Positions 27,793 through 36,636 of a stretch of 64,000 nt of DNA are shown here, one piece after another; the stretch's first letter is position 1, and every line of letters begins with the position of its first letter. The notes beneath the pieces are model-generated. The model had not been told where the DNA came from. It saw only the letters and a list, made by a program, of their open reading frames with translations, and made no database searches. Location: contig OX387193.1 of the NCBI GenBank assembly GCA_947561395.2, positions 5,084,001-5,148,000 on the forward strand, in the 5' to 3' direction. The position numbers and the translations under genes are program-made. This stretch comes from Buxus sempervirens (Eukaryota > Streptophyta > Magnoliopsida > Buxales > Buxaceae).

Positions 27793-28320
27793 GCACGTGT
27801 TTGGAACATTTGGTTTAAAAAGAAAATGCTAAAATTTTCTTCTCTCTTATTTAATTTAGACGAAGAAAAATGAGATTTTCTCTCCATCTTTCTCTACAAT
27901 GTAAAAAAATTTCTCTACAAAACGATAGGAATTTTAAAAGAAAAAAAAAATTCACCATCACTTATCACTATTCACACCACCCACCTACCCCACCACTAGC
28001 ACCATGCACCACGACCACAACCCACCACCCACCACCACATTACTCACCATCACCCACCACCACCACTAGCCACCAAAACCACCCACCACCGCCACCATCA
28101 TCTTCCAACACCACCACTCACTATCACCCGCCACCACCACCACCCACCACCTATTATCCCAACCCATCATCACCCATCATTTTACTAAAATATATTTTTC
28201 TTTTTTTCTCATTTCTCATCTTATCCAAACATCAGAAAAGGGAAGAAAATCAATATTTTTCTTTTTTCTTCTCTTCTTTTCTTTTCTTTTCTCTCCAAAT
28301 CTAAGGCTCCAAACACAGCC
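27793..28320. mobile_element. Tourist-like (PIF/Harbinger) MITE with a CCA-rich core
   Basis: The element is flanked by TTA on both sides (27790-27792, 28321-28323). Its ends are inverted repeats (GTGTTTGGAAC / complement of GCTCCAAACACAGCC). The TTA duplication and GTGTTTGG ends fit Tourist/PIF-Harbinger. Inside are CTTTTCT-rich arms and a long CCACCA/CCATCA tract at about 27970-28170. The 144-codon frame across it (27870-28304) encodes only Pro/His/Thr repeats and is not a gene. A second copy lies at 42967-45923. Confidence 0.82.
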
Positions 28321-28600
28321 TTAATTGTTAGATCCGCCCAATCGAAGGTTTCTTGGTATCCCAAAACCGAATTAAGAACCAATTATCCCAACCCAAAAAT
28401 CGATACAGGTTTGGTTCATTTTGGTTTGGTTTAGTTTGTTTAAGTATATGCTTAAGTCAGGGTTTTGGTTTGGTCTGGCTCTATTTAATGAAAACATCAA
28501 CATAAACTAATTTCAAAGCATCGACACAAAACTAAATTTGTTTTCCCGTATGTTCTCGGTTTTAACTGAACCAAGTTGCACCCCTATGATCATATATAAT

Positions 28601-28985
28601 AGGGATAATTACAATTTATCCCCTTAAGGTTTCAGACAATCTTACTTTTCCCTTGAGGTTTTGAAATACTTGTTTATCATTTTCAAATTCGTTGTTTGTA
28701 ACATTTTCCCCTTTCTAGGAGTTTGACCAATGATGTGGTAAGAGAAAATAATGTACATTGACAACTTTATCCCTTTTAAATACCAACTCTATCCTTAAGT
28801 GGATTATAATAAATGGGTAAATTTGTGAATTATATGTTGTTTTCTCTTGCCACCTCATCAGTCAAAACGCTAAGAGAAGGAAATTGTTATAAACAACAAA
28901 CTTCAAGGTGATAAACATGTATTTAAAAAACTTGAAATGGAAATGGGATTCTCTAAAACCTCAAGATGGTAAACTATAATTATCT
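28601..28985. mobile_element. Mutator-like MITE, 9-bp target duplication
   Basis: The left end AGGGATAATTACAATTTA and the complement of the right end (TAGATAATTATAGTTTA) are inverted repeats extending about 35 bases, up to a CTTGAGGTTT motif. Flanks are ATATATAAT (28592-28600) and ATATGTAAT (28986-28994), eight of nine bases identical. A nine-base duplication suggests the Mutator superfamily. There is no coding capacity. Confidence 0.68.
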
Positions 28986-29038
28986 ATATGTAATAAATTG
29001 GGCAAAAAGATCATCTACTATGCCTCGGTGGGTAAATA

Positions 29039-29040
<2 letters not shown>

Positions 29041-29072
<32 letters not shown>
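29041..29072. repeat. (AT)16 microsatellite
   Basis: A perfect AT dinucleotide run followed by a T-tract. The small frames that cross it are artefacts of the repeat. Confidence 0.97.
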
Positions 29073-29080
<8 letters not shown>

Positions 29081-29186
29081 TTGTCTCATTAAAGAAAGAT
29101 GCTGCCAATCCAAACCATCCACACCTAACGGGAGACTATTCTCTCTAAATAGGTCATGAGGGAATATTTCAATTGATACAAACCCT

Positions 29187-29190
<4 letters not shown>

Positions 29191-29239
<49 letters not shown>
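29191..29239. repeat. (AC)15(AT)9 compound microsatellite
   Basis: An AC run of 30 bases is followed directly by an AT run of about 19 bases. It is 120 bases from the AT repeat at 29041 and is likely to be length-variable. Confidence 0.97.
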
Positions 29240-29297
29240 AAACAAAATTTATGTTAATTTTAAAAAAATTATTTTCTCTCACCTAGAATTTCTTTAC

Positions 29298-29467
29298 GTC
29301 TAAAACTTAATATGTGACAAAGAATTGGTTGAAAGTACACATGAAATAATGAGGTCCTAAAATAAGATTCCAAGGCAGGGTTGTCTAAAACTTAATATGC
29401 GACAAAGAATTGGTTGAAAGTACACATGAAATAATGAGGCTCTAAAATAAGATTCCAAGGCACGGTT
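29298..29467. repeat. 85-bp unit duplicated in tandem
   Basis: A unit starting GTCTAAAACTTAATATG occurs at 29298 and again at 29383. It contains GACAAAGAATTGGTTGAAAG and ends AAGATTCCAAGGCA. The copies differ at only a few positions, so the duplication is recent. No gene is present. Confidence 0.92.
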
Positions 29468-30488
29468 ATCAATGGGCCAGGCCCATTTAACTTAAAAAAA
29501 CCTAGATTTGTGCTTCAAGTGAGCTTAGACAAGCTTACTTTTCAATTGAAAGATCTCTACATGTAGATGGATGTAAATAACGTAAAAGGCTTGGCTTGCG
29601 CTCGACTGCTCGAGTATTAAGCCCAAAAAATTGAATCAGACTTGGCTGAAGCTTGCGCATGAATAAGTGCTCCTATTATTCATTATTTTCTGGCCCACTC
29701 TAACCACTGATTAGGTCAGCCATTGCCACAAAACTGGGGTGTAAATTCATTTATTCTCCTTAATAAAAAATTTCTTTATTCGATAATCATATCTCGATAC
29801 CCATTATGTTTTTTTCTCACTTCTAATAACACTAGCCATAATTTTTTATGCCATAGGTAAGTTATACTGCTTTTCATCTATCACATGTGTGCTAGTGAGC
29901 CTCAAATACACAAGAATAATATTTAATTCGTGGAATATACCCTTGCCATTTGGAATACTTTAGTAACCGCATTATTATTTTCATCAAGCATATTCAATAG
30001 GCCTTCAATAATACTTGGATTGAATTGAATTCTATCACCATCATTAACAAGAGCATTCATTCTATATGCCTAGCATATGAAAAAAGTGAACTAATTCTAT
30101 GATGATTCTATCCACTATAGTATGAAAAACATAAGTCTCATTATTACTACCATTAATCTTGCTATCAAATTTTCCACCGATTTAAGTTAATGCAAACATC
30201 CAGTTATAAGTTCCAATATTTTTTCTATCTAAACTTTGTTGACTGATTGCCTCCTCCATAATTTAAGATTTGATGGAGAAAAAATTTGGATATCTCTAAG
30301 AAGTGGCAATTGAATCTTTCCTTTTTGACAACATGTTGAGAATTTCGAAAGAGACAGTGTCTTAGATTTGTTGTTTCTTTCCCCATACTAAACAATAGCT
30401 CCTAAGTAGACTCACCAAAATTCCATATTGCCTATATAAATTTCTCTAAATATGAATAATTAGAATAGTTACATAATGGTAATGTTAA
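29468..30488. other. Spacer, no gene seen
   Basis: AT-rich sequence. The first 200 bases (AATGGGCCAGGCCCATTT.. and AAGCTTG-rich stretches) resemble the interior of the hAT-type element at 25099-25581, so they may be a decayed relative. Nothing else is recognisable. Confidence 0.4.
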
Positions 30489-30663
30489 TCTATATTATTA
30501 ATAAGAGAAGACGGGGAATATTCCTTCCAGATTCTGGTCTTTATTTTCTTTTTCTAAATATTGCCCTCCTCAAACAAAATAATCCCTCATTATTTTAAAC
30601 ATGTTGTAACTACCTCTAAGTGGACCCACGTTTTCTATGCGCGTAGCGCGTGCAGCCCCCTAG
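30489..30663 (+). mobile_element. Short non-autonomous Helitron (175 bp)
   Basis: The 5' end TCTATATTATTAATAAGAG follows an A. The 3' end has a small GCGC-GTA-GCGC hairpin (30639-30649), then GTGCAGCCCCCTAG followed by T. This matches the Helitron signature: A|TC..CTAR|T, a 3' hairpin and no target duplication. Two relatives with the same first ~50 bases lie at 41501-41683 and 59379-59581. Confidence 0.72.
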
Positions 30664-31172
30664 TGTATAGAATAAAGATTAAATACATAATATTTACTTA
30701 AGTTTCTTACATGAATATATATGCATGTTGTTAGTTCAATGGTTTCCCGTTCTGCCAATTAAAGCAGATTTGAGTTCAAGTATAATAGTAAAAATTAAAA
30801 GCGAAAATTAAGATAGAGTTGACAGAAACACACACAGACCAGCCCAGGGGTGCCCACGGATTTCGGTAACCCGGTTTCCGAACCTAAAAGTCAGGGTTCT
30901 CTTTTACTCCGCCACATAAATAATAATTAAAATCGAGAATAGCAGAAGAAACCATGTACCGCGCATGCTGTTTTCGGCCGGAAGCGAGAAATCCCGACGG
31001 CGCAATCCCCCAAATCTGTACAAGAAAGAGCGACCGACTCAAAGCAGTATCTTATTATCTATCCATCTCTCTCTTTCAGATATTTCGATCCGGATATAAA
31101 TTTGTTCGTCTGGACGTTCTCGTTACTTGCAGTTCAATCCAATTACAAGAGTACTCAATTTAGTTTCAATTC
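30664..31172. other. Spacer with a tRNA-like patch; possible leader of the small gene at 31173
   Basis: At 30731-30742 (TTAGTTCAATGG) and 30772-30780 (GAGTTCAAG) there are weak matches to pol III box A and box B, at roughly tRNA spacing. This could be a decayed tRNA-derived SINE. From about 30840 the sequence becomes more GC-rich and CT-rich, as a transcribed leader would. An upstream ATG at 30954 opens an unconvincing 69-codon frame. Confidence 0.3.
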
Positions 31173-31421
31173 ATGGCTTCACTTGTTCTTCTTTTGTCCG
31201 AGTTCTTCCATCCGGACAACACGGACCCCTTTTCAGCAGTATCGCTTCCTGCTGCTTCGTCTTCTTCTGTTGGTGCTTTCGCTGCAGCTTCTTCTGCTTC
31301 TTCTACTGAAAGAGTGGCGTTCGAAAAATCATCGAAAAGCTTTGTGGAAATCGACATTAAGCAGGATATGATTGAAGCTTTGCTTGAGCCAAGATTTTGC
31401 GTTGAATTGGTTTGGCCTTAA
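31173..31421 (+). CDS. Possible small protein, 82 codons, unknown
   Basis: The frame starts MASLVLLLSEFFHPDN and contains an Ala/Ser-rich middle (ASSSSVGAFAAASSASS). It then runs FVEIDIKQDMIEALLEPRF and ends before TAAAGATGAG. Local GC content and codon use look more gene-like than the AT-rich flanks, and the preceding CT-rich stretch resembles a 5' leader. I do not recognise the family. It could be a genuine short gene, a first exon whose remainder was lost, or a chance frame. Repeat DNA begins about 320 bases downstream. Confidence 0.3.
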   Translation: MASLVLLLSEFFHPDNTDPFSAVSLPAASSSSVGAFAAASSASSTERVAFEKSSKSFVEIDIKQDMIEALLEPRFCVELVWP

Positions 31422-31751
31422 AGATGAGTTTTCGTTTTTGGTTTTTTTTTCTTGCTAGATCTCTTCCCTTTGTTTTTTCCCTTTTTTCAATGTGTAGTTC
31501 CTGTTTGATGTATAAATTACAAGGATCGATAAAAATGATTTATCCCTCATGATGCAGGATCAAATATATTTAGGTTCTCCTTGCTAGCTCAAAATTTGGC
31601 ATGTTTCCCCATGTGTTCTTTGCTTGAAATGTTCAAATGACTGGACCATAACCAATAAACTTCTTCAGCAGAGGTTGGCCGGCTTGGGTAATAATGCTTC
31701 AAATTGAGCAAATTAAATTCTTAAAGCGTCGCTTCTCAGGCAGATCGACTT

Positions 31752-32439
31752 TTTTTTTCTATGCAAAGACAAGAATTATATTAAGATGGGATAAAACGTG
31801 GTAGTGCCCTACCAACATAGTCGCATAGTACAAGGTAGGAGAGCTCAACTGGGATAAGATTTACCCAGTAACAAGGGTACCGGTCAATGGCAAAATTAGC
31901 CAAATTGTCTGCGATGGTGTTAGCTTCTCTAAACACTTTTGAGAAAAGAACGGAGTGGAATAGGGAGCAGAGATGCCGTGCTTCGTCGAGTAAGTGGTCG
32001 ATTCTCCAGGTGTTCATGTTTGCATTTGAGCGTTGAGAGCAAGAGCACACTTGAGACCTTCAACAACCGCCCGCCCTTCTGCATGAAGGGCGTTTGCTAC
32101 ACCAATTTTATGCGCCAGAGCACTTCTAATTCTTCCTTCAGCATCCCTTACAACGACCCCAACGGCGGCCTCCCCCGGTGAGCCCGAGCTGCTCTATCAA
32201 CATTCACCTTTAGCCATGCTTCCCTGGGTCTGCACCATCTGATAAACTCCTCCCGACCTCTCCTTGGGTTCCTCTCCTGCTTTCTCTTCGCTAAAACATT
32301 TTTAGTCCTCCTGCAGAGATTGGAAAAGAGACGAAATTAGAGCAATAGACGGTTTTACATTTTCAAAAATTAATCTGTTGCGGGTGAGCCAGATGACCCA
32401 ACAGATGTTAGCCCATGCAGCCATCAACATTGGGGGATC
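31752..32439 (-). mobile_element. LINE 3' end A (RNase H region), 5'-truncated
   Basis: On the minus strand the block encodes a decayed LINE RNase H domain. From high to low coordinate: WLTRNRLIFEN near 32385, WLKVNVD near 32200, then HLLDEARHLC, VFREANTIADNLANFAID and LCDYVGRALPRFIPS, ending near 31781. A T-run at 31750-31759 on the + strand is the poly(A) tail. Stops and frameshifts break the frame, so it is inactive. CTCAGGCAGATCGACTT lies immediately beyond the tail at 31735, and a slightly altered copy lies at 32440, next to the other end. Confidence 0.83.
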
Positions 32440-32455
32440 TCAGGCAGAACGACCT

Positions 32456-33960
32456 TTTTTTTTTTTTTTTGATATGAAAATACTGAAACTTCATTAAGCA
32501 AAACAAAATATTACATCAGTCTGGGACGAGCCTGGCATGGGCTCGGCCCAAGAAATCGTTGTGGATCAAGTTTTGGATACAAATAGGAACAGAAGATTTC
32601 CAAAAGCAAGAAAAGCTGTTAATGGCAAATTTTGCAAGACCATCCGCAGCAAAATTTGATTCTCTGTAGATTTTGGATAACTAGAAATTAACAAGGAGGC
32701 TGCTAAGGTGTCTTGCCTCCTCCAGGAGGTGAGCAATTCTCCACGGATCATCAGTAATATTTAAGAAGGCTTCAACCACCACTTTTGAATCAGTAATCTT
32801 TAAGAAGGCTTCAACCATCACTTTTGAATCAGACTCGATCAACACACTATCACACAGTTCAACGCTATTGCAAGTTTACATCCTTCCACTAAGGCAGTTG
32901 CTTCAACAAGAAAGGCGTCAGCACTGCCTATTTCGTTTGCAATCGCCCCTAGCATCCTTCCATTTCAGTTTCTGGCGATGACACCCACCACTGCTGCGCC
33001 TGGGCAACCATTAGCGGCCCCGTCCACATTGATTTTAACCCACTCAGACATGGGCCTTTTCCACATGAAATATTCCTCAAATCTCCTCCCTTTTGCCTTG
33101 TTATTCTCCTCTTCAATCAGATGTTCTGTGTCTCTCTGCAAAGAGTAAAGTAAAGAGTTTATCAGGGTCAGGTTTGGGGCTTTGTTCTAAAAAATTACAT
33201 TGTTCTTGGTCTTCCAAATCACCCAACATAAGTTGGCCCATGCCGCCTTGAGCAGGTTTCCATCACTTCTGCCATCCTTACCAAAGTTGAGAACGTTCAG
33301 AAAAATCCATTCCTTACATGACCGGGGTTAAGAATGAGGTAGTCGGCCCCCCATAAAGGCGAACCAGATAGCCCTTAAGAGATTGCATTTGAAGAAAAGG
33401 TGCAGATGTGATTCTTGCTCAATGTTGCACATAACACATTTCTCAGCAGGAGTTCCGATTCTCTGTTGAAGAATGTCATTCGTGTACCTCCCCTCATAAG
33501 TTTCCAGAGAAAAAAATGAATTTTTTGAGGGCAATGTAAAAAGCGAACTGTTTCTCTTCAAAAGCAGAAGTGGTTGGAGCACTTAATAACTTATAGGAGG
33601 AAGAAACAGAGAAATTGCCAGAAGACGTACCTCTCCCTATGAGTTTATCTTTTGCTGAGTATAAACTGATTGGGATAGATGCAATTTTGTTTACTACCTG
33701 ATTTGGCCACCACTGTCTTAATGTTTCTATATTCCACCTTCTCAAATTTTGATCAATCAAGTCAGCGACCAGCATCTGTTCTCCACATCTTGAAGTGTCG
33801 ACCTGCAAGTTTGACACACTGTTATACCATCCTTGGTCATGAATTGAAATAGACCTACCATTTGCAATATGCCATGATGTCCCCAGTTCAAGTTGAGATT
33901 TAGTCTTATTTATTTGCTTCCATAGCCAGGAGGCACTGCTCCTGGCTATGATGTCCCCAG
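32456..33960 (-). mobile_element. LINE 3' end B (RT C-terminus, zf-RVT, RNase H)
   Basis: On the minus strand, in order: reverse-transcriptase C-terminal text around 33600-33820 (LIDQNLRRWNIETLRQWW, GRGTSSGNFSVSSSYKLL), a zf-RVT segment around 33340-33460 (CVMCNIEQESHLHLFFKC), then a degenerate RNase H part down to about 32570. The T-run at 32456-32472 is its poly(A) tail. The copy is truncated at its 5' side and broken by stops. It lies directly beside LINE end A in the same orientation. Confidence 0.83.
33921..33950. repeat. Perfect 12-bp inverted repeat at the LINE B 5' junction
   Basis: CATAGCCAGGAG (33921-33932) and CTCCTGGCTATG (33939-33950) are exact complements separated by GCACTG. 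A direct repeat of ATGATGTCCCCAG (near 33873 and 33948) overlaps one side. The structure sits at the 5' junction of the inserted LINE. Confidence 0.9.
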
Positions 33961-34091
33961 CTCAGGCAGATCGACTTGATCGATGAAAATCGTCACCAGT
34001 GAGAAACAAAATCCTCCACTAATTAATCAGGGAAAATTATGAAAAAGGTTGTTTTTTAAAAATATTTATAAAAACAGCCGACTAAGATGGC

Positions 34092-34193
34092 ACTTTTAAA
34101 ACATAATTAACTTTAAGGGTCACTTGTTAAAAATAATTAAAAACTTTTAAAACATAATTAACTTTAAGGGTCACTTGTTAAAAATAATTAAAA
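34092..34193. repeat. 51-bp unit duplicated in tandem
   Basis: A unit beginning ACTTTTAAAACATAATTAAC and ending TTAAAAATAATTAAAA occurs at 34092 and again at 34143, almost without change. It lies just left of the hAT-like element and carries no gene. Confidence 0.92.
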
Positions 34194-34313
34194 ACTAGTG
34201 TCATTTTATTACTTATAAACCCACATGTGTCCCAATTTAGTGGAATTTTTTTTATAATCAATCAACAAAAAATGGCTTAAAAAGTTACCCTTTTTCATAA
34301 TTTGCCCAATTAA

Positions 34314-35057
34314 TTGGCTGTAACTTGGTGCGGTTTGGTTCGGGTTGGCCTTAACCTAAGACCAAACCAAGGTTACTAATGGTCGACCCAAAACCGAACC
34401 GAACCGCTTTCAGAACCGAAATACCTAAACTGAAAACCGAACCAATTATTTAAAGAAAACTCATAATCCAATCCAAACCGAACCGAATTGTAAAAATTCA
34501 GTTCAGTTTAGGTCATTTTCCCATACTTAAAACCTGTTATCAAGAGAGAGATTCCCACTTTTGTCCAGAAAAATAAAATTTAAAGAATACACAAAACAAA
34601 TTTTAAGGATCATCACTTACATGTGGTCCAATCCCTGAAGTAGTTCACATGCATACATAAGATGGAGCAAAGAGTTTAGAATCCCAAGTTATATATATGT
34701 TAATTGTTTTGGATCGTACTTTTGAGCTCATGAATCAATTTAATAATTAACAACAAAGATTTATAAAATAATAATCTTATTCATTATTTTATAACTTATA
34801 ATTTATAAGTTATATTTTATTATTACAATTTTATCTATTGTATATTATATATATATTATTATATTTCGGTTTGATTTGGTTCGGTTCGGTTTTACATTTA
34901 AGAAATTCGGTTTGGTTTTTGACCGAATCAAACAAATTCGGTTCTCTATTTTTAGATTCAAAACCTACCCAAAGACTATATAACCCAAACCAAATCGACC
35001 CAAAGTTAGGTTAGACCAGTTCAGTTTTAATTTTAACCGACCCAAGTTACAGCCCTG
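34314..35057. mobile_element. hAT-like MITE, about 740 bp
   Basis: The left end reads TGGCTGTAACTTGGTGCGGT. The complement of the right end reads CAGGGCTGTAACTTGGGTCG. The interior is rich in CCGAACC/GGTTCGG. The inverted ends and CAGGGCTG terminus resemble the hAT element at 25099-25581. I could not find a clean eight-base duplication, so the exact left edge is uncertain. Confidence 0.58.
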
Positions 35058-36636
35058 TACCACCAAAGGACAGCGGGCTGCTGTTTATCATGTATAAAAG
35101 AAGCTCAAGCTGAAGCGTGGTCTAGGGAATTAATGCAGTAGATTGAGGATTCTACACACCTTTTTTTGTGAACGGGGATTCTACGCACCTGAGTCTACAA
35201 TTAAAATAGTGGATCAATAATCATGCAACTTTCGGTAATAAACCACAAAACCCGTGTTTCAGTACTGGCTTAAATTATTTCTTCGTCCTCGAAGTTTTGA
35301 AACATATGAAACAATATTGAGAAGGCCACTTTTCAGGGGACTGAGCTTTCAATTCAGTAAAGTTCTCTTTACTTTCTTTCTTTCTTTCTCTTAGTTCCCT
35401 ACAACGTAAAAGGTATTTTTCACTCCTTCCAGTAGTTGCGTGAATATATTAGGTTCCTGTGTAGTGTGTACTGTGTACACGAGGAAGCGTACAGTTACTT
35501 TTCATCAAACTGACCAAATATCCATGGTGCAGCAATAGAAGACGTAGAGCGACTGGTGTAGCAGCCACATTATGTAGGTACTGCACAGGAAAATTCACCA
35601 CCATAAAAAGGAAAAGATCCATGCATGGAAATTAAAGCTTTTCTTTCTTCTGATATAGACACATTTTATTTATTTATTTTTTTGTTGCTCCAGAGAGTCA
35701 GTTGCTCCTTCAATCATAAGCAGTTGCAGGTGAACAATAAGTACTAACAAAGCCATTCTTAAGTAACATGAAGCAGTCCTATTATCTTCATTAAACACTC
35801 CTAGGCAACTTCTAATTGCAAATTAAGGGCAGTGGCATGAAATAACCCAATATTGAAACTAGGATATGTCATTTCTAATATCTGCTGGCTTCAATCTGAT
35901 CTTCTTATAAGGGGGTGGTCCATAAACCAAGCACCAGCGTACCACAAAAAAGAAGGAAAAGGAAACGCAAGTTTTCATGATAAGGCATTTAATTTGTTTT
36001 TTCTTTCACAAAGTCATCCATTAGGGACCACCATTAAATTAAAACATGGCCATGAACCACCGACAACCTACTGTGACAGTAAAATATTTTGGACTAACAG
36101 CATGAAAGATTCAGGTTCGATTTCAGTCTCTGCGTGCAAGCAAAACATCGAACGTTAAATCTTTTGCCCCCATTTTCCCCTCTTACGACTCCGGTTAATT
36201 TGATGGGGCTATATGGGGTCCTTCGAGCGAAAAGATAACCATGATCTTTCTTGTTTTGTATGGCATGGTCACGTCCCATGGCTCAGGATATAAGCTGGTG
36301 ATCGACTTATGGTAAACAAAAAATTTATCTCGATTAGCCTCAAGACTGTTCGAATTCTGCTCCAATCTACTTCAGCAAGTTAATCAAGCAGTACTGAAGC
36401 CCCAAAGGGCCGGAATGTTGCATCAATGAATGCCAATCCCAATTCCCAACAGATTTAAAGTTTCCCAGCAAAACTTCAATAATATACATACTGATGATTC
36501 CCATCATTGTCAGATGCAACTGGAAAATAAATCCATGTATGGCTTCCAATCTATGTATATATATGAATTATTATTACGTATATATCTACTGTATCCATGT
36601 ATTTATCTCCCCAGAGAATATATATATCCCAATTGC
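35058..36636. other. Spacer and BEL1 3' flank
   Basis: No gene is supported. A TTTC-repeat lies near 35368-35392. The last 200-300 bases before 36637 should hold the BEL1 3' UTR and poly(A) site (minus strand). AT-rich runs such as TATATATATG near 36555 are present. Confidence 0.5.

Noticed and set aside
27870-28304. 144-codon Pro/His/Thr-rich open frame
   Set aside because: It lies entirely inside a Tourist MITE and is made of its CCACCA repeat; the second MITE copy gives a similar frame.
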